Made by a program: the position numbers and the translations under genes | NCBI GenBank assembly: GCA_000328365.1 | Contig: KB296906.1 | Span: 240,683-304,682 of the forward strand | Direction: 5' to 3' | DNA: 64,000 nt | Source of the DNA: Capitella teleta | Taxonomy: Eukaryota > Annelida > Polychaeta > Capitellidae | Notes under the pieces: model-generated | What the model was told of the DNA's origin: nothing | The model's input: only the letters and a program-made list of their open reading frames with translations | The model's database searches: none | Shown: positions 49,108 through 63,208 of the stretch, piece by piece | Position numbering within the stretch: the stretch's first letter is position 1 | Layout: each line of letters starts with the position of its first letter

Positions 49108-51559
49108 TAAAGACATGAGAAATAAATACTTGATATTATAGTCTGATATTTCATGCTGCTATTAATATCCTTTCTATTCCAATTTTATCGACATTGACGC
49201 CGATTTATATCGATTAAACCACCATTTTTTCACCTTTGGCGGTAAACAGGGCCCCGGACCATGGATAGGCTTCATTGCAGGCATAAAATTAGATCAAAAC
49301 AAAGCTAAGAGTCTGCACCACGCAACGGATGATATTCCAAAACGCTCGTTCACGGGCTCAAATTCTTGGCGATCACACAACACTCACATTTAAATGTTCC
49401 TCCTTCATTCACAATTGATTTTGTTATTTTTATGTTCGTCGAACATGGCAGATTTTTACGCTAAAAACGCTTTCTTTTTCCGGCCATTAAATAAAAACGG
49501 GAGAAATATGGAATAAGTGAGTTGTAAAATATAGTGTTTCGATGTGCGACAATTATTGACAAAGTTTAAAATCGCTATCACTACGTCAATCAATTAAGGC
49601 CAAATAACTGTGCTTTTCAATGGTTTATTGAAGAATAAAATTAATTATGCATCTAGACCCGCTATATCGTCTCGTTACATCAGGTTAGCTCTGTGGTCAG
49701 TCTTTCTTCAAATGTTAGGGTTTAAAGTGCGTAACAACATTACGCAATAGGATGATTTTAGGACCGTGACCTCGAGAGCAGTGACCTTGAACTTGTATTA
49801 TTATACAGTAATACGTGTAGAAGTATATCGTGTGAGTTTTATAGACAATAATTTGAGGCGTTGTATAATAGGAGAGAATAGAAAATTGAGAACAGAGTTT
49901 GCAGACAAAAAAAAAAAAAAAAAAAAAAAAAAAATGTTAGGGACAGTCACAAAAATACCTAGGGGACAGTCACAAGGGACATTCACCATACGAAAATATG
50001 AAATACGAAGAAAAACTAGTTAAAATACTAGTAGCCAAGTCTTATATTATAGTGATATTATATTATATTATATATCTGCTTTTTTAAATTTTAGTTTTCT
50101 TGTAATTTAAAATGGGAGCATATACGAAACATAGGTTTTCTTCGTATACTAAAGGGTAGTAATAAATAATCGATGTGGATGAGGCAGTAAAGGTAAAGTA
50201 TTATCACCATAATATACAAGGAAGAGTCAAAAATAGCTGATAAAAAATGTTTATAGGTCTTTTTGTAAGGTCATTTATTTTAGGTTCCATATATATATAT
50301 GTGTGTGTATATCGAGTTTCTGCTTTTAGATTAAACAACATGAAAGAAATTCGAGTACTTTTACGAAAAGATAATTTTAGTAGCATATCTCACTTACCTG
50401 CAAAGGTCTACTGGATTCAACTTCCCTTTTCTAATCTGGCTGCGCGGTTCGGGGTTGCTGTATATATGTGCTCTCGGTTGGTCGCCAATGGCTGAGGCTG
50501 CAGTGAAAATATCGACCTATCAGAGGCTTCGGGAAAACACGAGGCATGCAAATATATTCTAACGTATGGAAATGTATGCAAACGGAAACTTTGAGAGAAC
50601 TACGAAACGTGATGAATATTTCAAACTTGTCCATTGTCATATCTCATTGCATAATTCACTGATAGTCGCCTACGATTGATGATTGAGGACATTTGAAACA
50701 AAGAACTTATCGATCTAGCCACGAAGGCGTCGCATTCATTAATACAAATTATCGAACAACTTTTTTCCTCAACCCACAACTTTTCCAGTATTTTCATTTT
50801 CATTGTTACCTGTATTTCTTCTCCTTGGTTACTCCATAGAGACGAACAAGTCAGCCGGCAAAATAATCAATGCTCTGTGGCTTTCCAGGAACTCGAAAGA
50901 CGACAGCGAATAATACCTCAAAGTCAATCGATTGCTTGATCTTCCCTCCACAAAGATTTGCGAGTGAAGTTTTAGATTTCGATTTCGAGGTCGTTTTTTC
51001 TCCCTTTTGGCAAACATCAAAACAGGGTACAAATAATTAACGTAGTACGTGAGTAGTCTCGCAAGTTACTCAATGTTGTCTTAAATATAGATTATTATAG
51101 ATATGCCATACCTCAAGATATATGCAGCAGACGATCACCACTTGTTTCTGGGCGACCATTAAAGGGCTGTCACTCTAGTCCAATTCCATCGGTGTCTGGA
51201 CGATTACACAGTTCATGCAGTAATTATTTATAATGAATAACCAATTCAGGTTCAATACCCGCAAGATGCAGTCAACGACTCCAGTGTCATGTTTCTAGAA
51301 CCACCCCTAAATTTCAGAGAACTTTATATAGAATACAATTCTGAACAGTGATAATTAATATACTTTCGTCGGGTTTTCCCCTGTGTTATCATGGCTATGC
51401 TACAAAGAGGTAATTGTTGTGACATAAGCTCGGTTCAACACTTCCGATGATAACATGAGTAATGAAACCACAGCTTTTGTTCTGTTCATTTAAGTATAAA
51501 ATAGTAATTAGAATGACTGTGTAATGTTAAAGCGCCTATTCACGTTAGCTTGGAATTTA

Positions 51560-52254
51560 AAGGGATGGGGAACTGAATTTTAAGTGATGTTCTATTGACC
51601 CATAGCACCAATTGATAGCATTCCGTGCCAAAAACACCATGCCTGGATGCAAGCGTAAGGAAATAATGCATTCCGAATATCGGGGTTAGCATTGCGCGTA
51701 TGGGAGAATGGCTTCCATTACGAAGTATAGGAGGCAAACGTCATCTCAGGGCTTGCCGTGATTGGTCCCGTTCCCCTCGTGAAGCCATCGATTTCAGCCA
51801 ATCAGAGCAGATCATCTTTGCCATAGAAGGACATCTTTGTTGTTTACGAAACGAAAGCGCATGCGTGGTGCACTCTGGCTGACCTTTTTACTGTTTCAGG
51901 ATAAGAAACATGGTAGGTGTCCTAGAAAATCGCTTGTTAAAATAAGAAAAATAGCGAAAAATATATTTTTTTTCCGCCTGACTGGTGGCAAAATGATTAT
52001 TCTATCTATTTCCGAAAAGAAAAGAAAAAGATATCCAGGGGTTTAGTCGCAGGACACGCTGATATGACGAGGCTCATTGTAAAAGATGGGGAACTCGGTG
52101 TTTCATCACAGCTCCTGACGTCACGCCTAATTAGCAATATATATCCCGCGAAATCGTTAGGGATGATATTCCTTGTGTGGGCCAGGCATAGGAATCATTT
52201 TTGGTGCATCAAATAACGACTCAAAGTCCATTTTTAATCAGTTCTCCCTCCCTT
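51560..52254. mobile_element. TA-flanked MITE, copy 1 (695 bp)
   Basis: The element begins AAGGGATGGGGAACTGA and ends with the inverted counterpart (CAGTTCTCCCTCCCTT). It is flanked on both sides by TA, the target duplication used by Tc1/mariner-type and related elements. A second copy at 59095-59802 matches it along the whole length. The internal open frames are short and carry no transposase motif, so it is non-autonomous. Confidence 0.8.
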
Positions 52255-55200
52255 TAAGGGGATCATTTAACACCAGCATGTCGAGTTTAAAATGACCCCA
52301 ATAAACATTCTAGTATTTCTATGGTTTTGTTGGATATAAACAGTTGTGTCATCGATTTTCAACCTCTTTTGATGGTCGGTCTTTCCCTTTGTGTTCTCTT
52401 TTGAAATGATTCATGGCGATGTCATGTCTGAACGCTGAAAAGCGGGTGTCAGTCTTTGGTATGATATGTGCGGCATTACATGTAACTCATCTCGCTGCTA
52501 TTCTTTTCGGCAGCGCAAAACGCACAATCACCATTATATTGACACACAGACGAGACACAGCGGAAGGCAAACCTCATTCTGAGAGACAGGAAGTCATATC
52601 TCCAGTGACATCCGGTACCATCTGTACATTCGCGAATGGACTGATAACAATAACAATGGCTTTTAAGTGCTGCAAAGGTGACAAAAGTCCCATGACAAGA
52701 GTCGGTTTAGGGGCATAGAAATTTAATGTTCGGCAAATTTCTGTGATGAATCCTGTAATGGTCCAGGTACCGAGCTATGCCACACATTTGCTTTGAACAA
52801 ACTTGGCAACGAAGCATGATTACTAATTTTACTGTAGTTTGTAGTGATAATTTCTCTCTTTTTAATATAGCATACACTTATTAATAAATAAATTAATAAA
52901 TGCTCGATTCTTACGGTCTTACCACATTGCAATTGGGAGGAACAAGCCGAAGAATTATTTTGTTAACACTGACTTTTAAATCAGACTTTTTAAACAAAAA
53001 CTCGAATCGGCTGCAACAATCAATGAATCAAAATGCACAAAGTACAAAATATACATGTAAATCATACATGAATTTAATACTAAAACTTAAAGTTTAGCAA
53101 AGGCCCAGAGGAAGAGTTATAGAGGCCTAAAATATCAAGCGCAAACCTCCAATACGGTCAATAATTATTTAAAAAAAGTATGTTCCACGCAACTTTCATG
53201 TGATATCAACGGTAGTCCACCGTACTTCCCACAGGGAATTCAAACCTGCATTTTATAAAAGTAAACTAGTTCATAAATGGTGTCAAAGAATAATATTTTC
53301 TCATTTTTCTGATGCCAGAATACCAAACAGTTGTTATAAAAGGTAAATTTACTGAGCAGAACGACATTTTTAGCGTATGGTGGGGTAATTACTCGGATTC
53401 TTCGCAATGTGCTTGCCAGTGCTGCCGCGTGTCCAAGTCGAAAGGCTGATCGTTTCGTTTCAGTAACTTTCATCGAGATTTCCAAAAGCTGCACAACTGC
53501 TCCCTGTTTAGCGGTATTTTACTGTTGATTCAAACAACTGTCATGCACCGTTGTTATTCTACAGTAAATGAATGTTGTTCCTACATCTTTGGAAAACAGT
53601 GCGTCTAATCCTAGATAGTAGATATTATAATGTCAGTGTGCAGTTGCGCAACTTTTGGCATTCACTTCAGGTGGCCTTTCTGAATATTTATGACGAATCG
53701 AAGAACACTTAAGGATGCATTTCATAAATTATATTTTACAATAATGTAATTATACATTAGATAAAATCTCCACTGCCGAAGAGCCAAGAGTAGGCGCCTT
53801 TTTCCCTGGGGTGGGGGAATGGGGTCTTGAAAGTACCTCGTTTTAGGTGAGTTTTATAGTCTACGATCAAGGGCGCAATGCTTGTATCGCCGACTCCACA
53901 ATACTTCCCCTGGATATTTTATATAATCGAGCACAAATATCAATGACTATTTAACGAGGTACCACAATTCGGAAGGGGTTTTTCAAGCCGAATGCTCACG
54001 AATCTGAATTTACAAGGGTAATGGTTATAGGGACAAAGCGAACTTAGAGTTGAGGTTACGGTCTGAGATAGGATTAGGGTGGGGTCGGCTCACAATTCCG
54101 AATTTAGAAGGGTTATGGTTAGGGCTAGGAACTTATGTTACGGTTACAGAAGTGATCTTATATGCTTAGACATTGTATGCATAGGAAATTCGGTCTTGCC
54201 ATCAACTAAGCATTCGGCCTATCGACCCCACCCCCTACAAAATCAACGCTATGCAATGTGGTGAACATGAGGGTTTTCAGTCCGTGAAATTCAAACTTAG
54301 TAAGTTGCCCCATCGGGAATCTAACCTACGACCCTCTCCACGCTTGGCCAACGCGCTACCACTGCACCACCGCAGCCATGATGGTTGAAATAAGACATAC
54401 TACAATCAGCATTTGTGTTTATTGATTTTTCCTGGATTTTAACCCCGACACTTTCTTTGGATGCTGTTTAAAATAGGACTAAAGTTTATTCAAGCGATTT
54501 TTTCAGCCATCATATATTTTGATGGATTTCCTGAAGTTTACCTTTTCTGTGTACTTTCCACTTGGCCGAACCTTTTTTTTTTCTTTTCTCTCGAGCTCGT
54601 TGATCCTACTCGGGCTTTGGTGATCCTTCTTTAGTGATTTCAAGATCCAAAATGTTGACGCTAGATGCGAAGGTTGCGACAATGGATGTTTCTTAGAAGT
54701 CTTCAATCCACTAGCAAACTAGCAAGTCGTATTCACTGTCATTCTGTTGGTTGAATTTGGTATTTTGTTTCCGTTAACGTTTGGGAATCTACGGAGCCCT
54801 GGAGACGACAAAGATAACAAAATATGTTTGGTGTAAGTGGTGTGTGATCATGAAGAGAGTTAAATCAGATGAACCCCCGAACGGCATTATGGAATGTCTT
54901 TTTTTGGCTTGGTGTTTCAAAACAAACTCAAAATAGTGTGAGAGCGATGCCTTATTTATGCATCCGATGAAGCATTGTCTAACGAGCAGACGACGCCACA
55001 GCATCGGTCGGAGCGGCCAACTGAGTGTTACACAATGTCCGATGAAGTCTATCCACGGTCCGGGGGCCTGTTTGCCACCAAAAGTGAAAATATCACCGAA
55101 TGGTGGATGCACTCTTTTAGTTGAAATACATCAGCATCAATGTCGACTGAATTGAAATACTGTAGAACAGGTATATTTTTTAGCGGTGATATTCAGTCGT

Positions 55201-57198
55201 TGTTACAACAGCCAATTCTGCGGCGCATCATCAACAATCCTATAACTTCCCTTGAGCGCATGCGCAATGGATTACCGATATAGTCTATATGCTGATACAT
55301 TGAACTCACACGCTCGTGATATTAGCAACAGTCATGGTCACTGCGCTCAACTTGCACGCAAATTACAAAGAGAGTAGGACGAGTGTTCCGAACAAAAGAA
55401 GCAATTATACTGAAATGAACATGTTATATTGTAATAAAGTTGACAAAGTTGACAATAGTGTTGGGTGATATCGGCGCTCTATATTGCAAACGTATCGTCT
55501 ATGAATAGACTTTGATTGCCATTATTGGTCTCAAATTTGTTTTTGAACACGACGGAGAAACCATGACACGCTCTCATTGACACATTTGTGTTCGATAGAT
55601 CTGTTCAACCAACAACGTTCCATGCGTGCGTCAATGCATCCGGAAGTTGACAAAAGGTATCCAGGCTACAAACAGTTTTGTGCGCTCTGCCATAGGTATC
55701 GAACTCTTGGGACACAAGGTGTGGTAATGGGACCAGTCACACACGACGTATTTGTCTAAAGAACTTGGAATTTACGTCTCGTAAAGGAAACAGGGCAGTC
55801 GATACTACACCGAGTCTGAAAAAACAAAGAGGGCTGAATGAGGCATGATTTTTCTGTCCCGTGATCCTGATGCTATGTTACCGCAGAGGTGTCATGCTCC
55901 GAAATTTCCACCACATATCTTCCCGTATAAAAAAGAAGAAGAAAATTATCGATGATATCAAGCGATAAATGAACGGGAAACATATAGGAAGCCCTCATAT
56001 TATTACCTGCGCTTTGTATGAATTTTATCTATAGGACATAATAATTGCACCCACCGATCACCACACATGTCACACTATGTATAGCCATTGTAAGCCTGGT
56101 TGGTCACCATTTCTGTATTGACACGGACAGTTTAATAAATTTATTCATACACGCTCAACAAACGTCTTACTAATCACACAGTTGAAACAAGGGGCTGTGA
56201 AGTCGTACCCCTTCGGACAGGCATTGGGAATAACAATTTTAAATAAAAATGCTCTCGAAGTACGGAATTGCTTGAAATTGACCATTGTCGAGGATTTAGG
56301 TATAGGGAGGCAGGAGGGTGATAGGATAATCCAACGAAACGAAACTAGCATGATTTAATTGCTTCTGACCATTTTGCAACCTACATTTTGGAGATGCGCT
56401 GTCTACCACGTTGGTATATCGATCTCAAATTTATGGAATCTTCTCCAAGCAGGACGGGTATCTGTTCCTTCTGGATCGATTTCTGTCAGTCCAAAGACTA
56501 CCGCCATTGTAGTATGGGTTCAAAGGGAGTCGTTTTATAGCACTGGCATTGTTTTTAGAGCTGTCTAAAAAGAATTCCACTTTTCGGGACCAAATATCAA
56601 TAGTTTTTGTAAACCCATGACCAAAGGAATAAAATTTCCACATTCCAACAATTTTTATGAAGTTTGCTGTCAGAGTTTAATCCAATATAAATGATCAACT
56701 TGTGTGATTCCGTTTCACATATTTATCCATTGGTTTGTGCTTTTCAACATCTGGTACTATGCATTATAAATACTACTCTACAAGCAGTCTGCACGTTATT
56801 ATAATACATTTATAATTTCAATCTCTTGCTTTTCTGTTGGCCTTATAATCATCAACTTTGCCATTTGTCCTGGGTCTATGTTTGTAGCCTGTGTCTCTAC
56901 AATATTACGTTATCTGTTATTGAGTTGTACCGCCCTTGATTTTATAAATGTTCATGTATTCTATCTTACGGCCATAGCCAATCATATTTCAGATGACCAG
57001 ATTAGCCCACATAATGTACTCCTGGTTTTAGCCACTACTACTGGTAGTAGTTTTGATTTTGCAGGATTAGCTGGGCACTTGACAACCACAAATTGCGAAC
57101 ATTCATTTTATTTATTTGATGGTATTGGTTACTAATTGACTCTTCACTCAGAAATCAGAATCACCGTTCATCAATGAAAATGAACTCACGATATTGTC
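52255..57198. other. gene-poor stretch between the MITE and the Tc1/mariner fragment
   Basis: AT-rich sequence with a SINE-like head at 54305-54377 and scattered TTAGGG-like and GGTTAGGG-like words at about 54000-54130. A 101-codon open frame on the plus strand (52413-52718) has no recognisable domain. Nothing else is supported as a gene. Confidence 0.5.
54305..54377 (-). repeat. tRNA-derived SINE head
   Basis: The minus strand reads like a tRNA. A box-A-like GTGGTGCAGTGGTAGCGCG is followed about 45 nt later by a box-B-like GTAGGTTAGATTCCCG. The expected acceptor-stem pairing is absent, so this is not a working tRNA gene. The polymerase III box pattern fits a tRNA-derived SINE fragment. Confidence 0.55.
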
Positions 57199-57420
57199 AT
57201 GCTTGGCACATCCTCTAAATTGTCACCAAATGAACATTTATGGGATAAAGTGAAGTCAGTAATTCCTCACCGCCTTCTGTCTCTCCACAGAAGTAGAGAA
57301 CTGATTCAGGGCGGTAGCAACTCCCCACAGGGCAGGGTTGAGAGTCTCATCGAGTAATTTGGCCAAAAAATCCTCTCATGTGTTTTCGGCACATGAGTCA
57401 TGTTATGAATGATCCTCATC
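57199..57420 (+). mobile_element. Tc1/mariner transposase C-terminal fragment
   Basis: The plus-strand frame reads LSPNEHLWDKVKSVIPHRL, then SPQGRVESLIE, a stop, and FGQKILSCVFGT. This matches the end of a Tc1/mariner DDE transposase (SPDLNPIEHLWD, then IPQ-x-x-I-x-x-L-I-x-S-M and the tail). The LSPNEHLWD block holds the last acidic catalytic residue region. Only the last fifth of the protein is present and it has at least one internal stop. Confidence 0.6.
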
Positions 57421-59094
57421 GTGTACATCAGTATCATGTCTATTTAATTGTACCATAATATTCCACTGATCGAAATAGCGTGCCGTCGAATTTGCTAGTG
57501 CCATTTTGTAATTGACTTCAACTCTTGATCACAAGTTGCTCCAATTGGCGTAAGCGATACTCCATTCTTACGTCGGAAGTAATACGTAGCATCATGCTGG
57601 TGACCATCCCTGTGCTCGCCCCATATTTGTATAAAACTCAACGAGTTAGCGGATTCGACGATCAACGACTCTAGTAACGCAGTCATCTGAATAAATCACC
57701 GAGTCCGATTTTATTGGATTGTGATTCTTTATCGATCAAGATAAACATTAACACTTGTTTAACACTTCAGAGGACTGGAAATATCTGACCATGAAAATCG
57801 GACAGTTTGATTTTGACCCCTTGTCATTTTTTTTATCCAATTAAACCGGATTAATTCCATTTGTTTCGTTTCAAATTCCAGGAATATGTGCGCATGTGGT
57901 TTAACTTTTTATACGCGAAAATTCGTGTCTATGCAATGCAAACCCGGAATGTGGTGTTGGCATAACCAAGGAGTTGCTTTCCTTTTGCACCTAAGTAGAC
58001 AGGTAATGCACAAATTTGCCCTGCAGATTGTCGATTCAAATTAAGGTACACGCACTCCAATTAATGTTCAACAATATTATAATGGCTCATTTGTGGACAC
58101 TAATTAACAAAAATCGTCTCTATGTAGACATTTTACTAGAACGCGTGATTCTATTGGATAAAAAAGTGCATGTACCACATTAGGGCTACGGTGACTGATG
58201 ATAATTTGGCACGTGATTGGCCCAGATCATGAGAAGCACTGCGCTGCCGCAAGCACTGTATCGATGCGTAAAATCACCCCGGTACCCTCCACTAGAGTTC
58301 GCGTACTCATACCAGGATGTGGACCAAACATTCCCTGTCCAGGTACGCCAATAAAACCCACAGCCCCTGTATCGTCACGCAGGCTCTTGTCCTCCTAGTG
58401 TTCGAATTCTCAGCGATTGTGAACCCACGAATCGATTTCAGATGGCTGTCACGAAGCCCGCCAAACTCATCCTAAATAATACACTAGTATTCATTTTTTT
58501 TCTTCTTCAAATTATAGTAGGGCCTGAAATGATATACCTATTAAGAAACAAACCTAAAGGTGTTCATGAACTTTTGTTTGTAAATAAAGATATAAAAAGG
58601 CTGAATTACACTTTAGAATCTTTCTTTTCTTCTTGGTAGGTACACACAGGCGGGGATGCAACGCGTGACCCATTTGAAGCAGGGTGCTTGTCGATTTCTC
58701 GATTGATGGTCCGCCCATTGTAAAGGTTCTCTATAGGCTTCACAGTCAAGTCTTGAAGTTGTCAATATAAATAAGTGTTTCGGCAGTCAGGAGAAATTTA
58801 TGCTCTTCTCGGAACCTTTTTGATCGCCATATCCTACATTGGAGTAAAATTGATTGGTAAATTCATCATAAGTTCCGAGTTGCAGAAGTACAAGAAAGTA
58901 ATTTTAAATTTGTATTTGTACAAACATTACGACGTGCATAAAGAGCCTCCCGCGTTATATACAGGGTGTTTCAAATTCATTTTTGTTAGAACACTTACTT
59001 TTAAACCAAAATATTTTCCACACTGCTCTATCAAATGTCGCATAAAGAGCATCTATATTGCTAGCTAAATTACAATCCTCAATATCTAGAAGTA
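57421..59094. other. non-coding stretch before the second MITE
   Basis: No gene is recognised. The words ACAGGGTGTTTCAAATTCATT at about 58963 resemble the conserved start of several DNA-transposon or Penelope-like repeats, but no counterpart end was found. Confidence 0.45.
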
Positions 59095-59802
59095 AAGGGA
59101 TGAGGAACTGAATTTTAAGTGATGTTCTATTGACCCATAGCACCAATTGATAACATTCCGTGCCAAAAACACCATGCCTGGATGCAAGCGTAAGGAAATA
59201 ATGCATTCCGAATATCGGGGTTAGCATTGCGCGTATGGGAGAATGGCTTCCATTACGAAGTATAGGAGGCAAACGTCAGCTGAGGGCTTGCCGTGATTGG
59301 TCCCGTTCCCCTCGTGAAGCTATCGATTTCAGCCAATCAGAGCAGATCATCTTTGCCATAAAAGGACATCTTTGTTGTTTACGAAAACGGAAGCGCATGC
59401 GTGGTGCACTCTGGCTGACCTTTTTACTGTTTCAGGATGAGAAACGTGGTAGGTGTCCTAGAAAATCGCTTGTTAAAATAAAAAAAAAAAAAGAAAAAAA
59501 AAAAAAAAGAAAAAAAAATTCCCGCCTGACTGGTGGCAAAATGATTATTCTATCTATTTCCGAAAAGAAAAGAAAAAGATATCCAGGGGTTTAGTCGCAG
59601 GACACGCTGATATGACGAGGCCCATTGTAAAAGATGGGGAACTCGGAGTTTCATCACAGCTCCTGACGTCACGCCTAGATAGCAATATATCTCCCCCGAA
59701 ATCGTTAGGGATGATATTCCTTGTGTGGGCCAGGCATAGGAATCATTTTTGGTGCATCAAATAACGACTCAAAGTCCATTTTTAACCAGTTCTCCCTCCC
59801 TT
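59095..59802. mobile_element. TA-flanked MITE, copy 2 (708 bp)
   Basis: A near-identical partner of 51560-52254 in the same orientation, with the same inverted ends (AAGGGATGAGGAACTGA and CAGTTCTCCCTCCCTT) and flanking TA on both sides. Most of the length difference is an expanded A-rich run at about 59480-59518. The high similarity implies recent activity of a family whose transposase is not in this window. Confidence 0.8.
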
Positions 59803-60621
59803 TAAGTACACGTATTCTGTTGTATTTACTCAAAGAGAGTAACTTGACATAATAGCTGCGTATATCTTCTAAAATTAGATACGTGCATTGATATCCATGA
59901 CAGCCTACTCGCTCGGGTGTCATTGTCAATGTCAACAGGGTGTTTATCTGGCGCCCAGGGCAACGGTGAACATAATTTTTGATGCTTGTTACCCCCTTCT
60001 TGCGGGATATGACAGCACATTGCATGCGTTAGCTACGTGGCCGCTCGCAGTTTCTGACCTTTTAAAGCGATGTCGCACCTTCAGGAGACAATTAGGAAAT
60101 ATCATCTCATCATATAATAACAGTACGAGTGCTGCACAATACATGTAGTTATATACATTTTAAAGATATACACTGATTTGTGCATGGAAACGAGCAGTGT
60201 GATAGCTCGACATCCCATCGATCGTATCAGTCAGCGAAATCTTATTGCACAGTTGCAAGGCCAATTGTGCCAACAAGTGTGCATAGAACTCAACTAAAGC
60301 TCTTAAGAGTAAAAAGTTAGTTGATAAAAAAAGATAAATATAGTGCAATTAGTTGAAAAAAAAAGCCCCAACGTTGTCCGATGTTTCAAATTGTCCCAAT
60401 AATTATACTAGTGATTATTATCCAGATAAGGAATTACCTTCCGGAGGCACTGAATGGGTAAAGTGAATCGTGACTCATAACTCCGCGTAAGATGCCTAAT
60501 ATGACCACTGTCAGAACAATATATTCAGGATTATTCTATGTATATGACATGAAATAATTCTCTCGTTACGTAATTAGTACATTACTAATTAGCTATATTG
60601 CCATGTGGGTTATGATTTTTA

Positions 60622-60760
60622 TCAAACACATTTAATGGGCTGATGGTAATCGCTGTTTGCCCCTTCAATGGATGCATTATTGGGCCCTCCGCCCAGCAAT
60701 TGTTGTCCTGGGAGATCAGTCTCCGCTTCGATCTCATCAACAACAGATCGAAATCGTGAC
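60622..60760 (-). other. weak candidate last exon
   Basis: A minus-strand acceptor (GTATTGCGTTTTAG) precedes an open stretch of 45 codons, SRFRSVVDEIEAETDLPG followed by a Gly/Asn-rich part, ending in a TGA stop. A second frame over the same bases is also open, which lowers confidence. No domain is recognised. Confidence 0.2.
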
Positions 60761-62468
60761 CTAAAACGCAATACAGGAGTGCACGTAGGCGGGTGAGCAG
60801 AGCTAGGTCGTACAACGTAAATGTTTTCGCAAAAACCTGATCCGGAGTTGCAACCAGGATGAACGTGGAGAACAATTTTATCGATATGAATTTTAAATAT
60901 AATATTGGAAAGTCCAAACTCCGCCACCACAAGGACGGCTTAAGATACCGACAAAGAAAGGAGACGAGCTTCCCCTATTATGCACCACATAGGACATCGG
61001 CCTATCTTCTCACTGGCACGGAATATAGGGCATTACAGTCATCCACAAATTCCTAGTAATAATAAGTAAACATAATTATATCCAACATAGAATCAAAAAA
61101 TTAAAATCACAGAAACGTTACAACATTATCAACATTTCAATTGCATAAACTTCGTTATGGCATGACTCTGTCGCAGAAGGGGGCCATTATTTCACCCGAG
61201 CGTTTAAAACTGGTGTTTTTACCTTTTTAATCGAAATCTGATTTTCAGCATGTTTATATTGGCGCATGGAGTGGTGATTGCACCATAAATGTGCATCACA
61301 AGAAAATATTTTTATTTTTACTATATTCATACATTATCATTTATATCTGCGCCAAGTTATTTTAATATCCCTCCGGCCGTGTCAACCTCACTCTATTCAG
61401 TGCACAAACTCTTTTAAATGAAAACCAAAGACCCATTTATTTACACAACATTTTACTTGCATGTAATTAATTGCCTAATTATATCTTTTGTTTTATTATA
61501 TTTTAAGCTTCAAAAAGGTGAATAAAAATGAGTAAAATTGCGCTTATGAAGTAATAAAAAATATTTGTTGTTATTCATATAATTGTCATTACTATCCTGA
61601 TTATTATTGGAATACCAAAAGATTTTCTGTTTCACAGCTCAAGTGCCTAAGTGCAAGGAGTTAAAATGCTAAAGGGCATAATATACAATGGGTGTATTAT
61701 TGAATTATTGGACGAGACGAAATCGATACCCGCGTATCCGGAAAGAGATATTATGGGGAGGGGGGGGGGTCTTGTCTGCTCAAACATTTTCTAAGCACTG
61801 AGTAAGCAAGCATTGTGATTTCATAACTCGATTGACACGTTTTTATTGATTTTATCTTTGTTTATGATACTGTCAAGGACAATGCTTGTATAACAATTGT
61901 ATAGATCATGGGGTGTCACGACAACGTTCTGTGTGTGCTTCAAATGAATTTAATTTTTCAAGGTTATTGCTTTCTCTTTGTCTATCACAGACTCACAAGT
62001 CTTCCTTTTAGATCGCTCCTTGTTGTTTATTTCCCTTCTCCCCCAAATCAATACGGACTTTGCTCACCATGACAACCTTCTGGTATCGACAATTGCCAAC
62101 CGACGCGTGGCACCGAGAAGAAGTTTGTTCCTTCTAATCATAGACCTACCTCTATGCTCCTAATATCCTTTCTCTTAGAATAATGTCGGTTTTAGGCTTC
62201 AAATGGCGGCTTCGGATTTGTTTCCGGTTCGATTGTTCCAAATAGCTCATTGTTAAAAGTCTTAAAACTCTAAAGGCCAAAAGAGATCCACCACCGTAAA
62301 AACAGATGACCTTACGTCCCAGATTCTGAACTCAATTGAAATCTTACCCCACTTCATGTGTGTATAGTTGATGTGCATGTATACATGCCGGAGGTTCGTC
62401 CATTGCGTGTTCAAGCTATGTTCTGTGTGTTCAAGACAGTCGATCAATGTCAACAATTCTGCTAATGA

Positions 62469-62472
<4 letters not shown>

Positions 62473-62520
<48 letters not shown>

Positions 62521-62541
62521 TCTCTCTATCTATCTCTCTCT
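62473..62541. repeat. CT dinucleotide microsatellite
   Basis: About 20 uninterrupted CT units, followed by an interrupted CT/ATCT tail. Confidence 0.95.
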
Positions 62542-63208
62542 TGACTATATTTGTTCAATGTTTTCCATTTAGTATTCAGAATTAAGGGACACACTTGTTT
62601 GATAGTATTGCCGCATAATACTGATCTGATAACATCAATTTGTAACACTGATAAATATGAGATGAATATATTTATTGATAATGTGATATGTCCAAGGCTT
62701 TTGACACTATGCATAAATCATGCGAGAAAGGTCAAGCTTTATAGTCTCTTATAATAGATGAGTCGACACATCATAAGGAATATGAAGGGTTAAATTCTGT
62801 GACAAAATAAATATGCATTGCAAGCAGTAAAGCTGGAATCCAACTAAATATCCATGTCATGAATTATTTGTCAAATGCTCTAGCTTGTTACGATCATAGG
62901 GCCCACCCTTTAGATGAGAACTCATAATTCATTTGTTTACCATTATGTATCTTACGGCTCAGACGCCGCACATAATTCTCGGAGCAAAGCAACCAATTGA
63001 ACTTGCTCGCATATGGGAGCTCATCCTGTAATAACACTCACGCGTGTCACCAGGAAAAGATCGCGTCGCAGCTGGTGAGGCAATGTCCAACGGAGTTGGT
63101 GTTTGTCGATCTTGTTTATCGACGCCTTAGATATTCCATTCCGAACATAAACGAATCTTTTCCACTATATCTGTAGTCAACGGCCAACCAACTATCTGAT
63201 ATAATTAG

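Larger units (their letters stand above)
45311..51559. other. gene-poor stretch upstream of the polycystin-like gene
   Basis: AT-rich sequence with A-runs at 45312-45340 and about 49907-49934, a diverged repeat pair (47987 and 48990) and an AT-rich patch near 50040-50080. An open minus-strand stretch at 46358-46560 ends in a good donor (CTCC|GTGAGT), but no start or homology supports it. The promoter and first exons of the polycystin-like gene may lie here, and I could not identify them. Confidence 0.5.
59803..63208. other. gene-poor AT-rich stretch
   Basis: Contains a possible terminal exon at 60622-60760, a G-run at about 61757-61769 and a CT microsatellite at 62473-62541. No other coding signal, RNA gene or repeat termini were recognised. 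Confidence 0.5.

Noticed and set aside
52413-52718. 101-codon plus-strand open frame with an N-terminal hydrophobic patch
   Set aside because: No recognisable domain, no splice or poly(A) support, surrounded by non-coding DNA. Possible by chance.
53990-54130. Interstitial telomere-like repeat
   Set aside because: TTAGGG-like words occur, but they are irregular and not in tandem register.
54305-54377. tRNA gene
   Set aside because: Box A and box B resemble a tRNA, but the acceptor arms do not pair. Called a SINE head instead.
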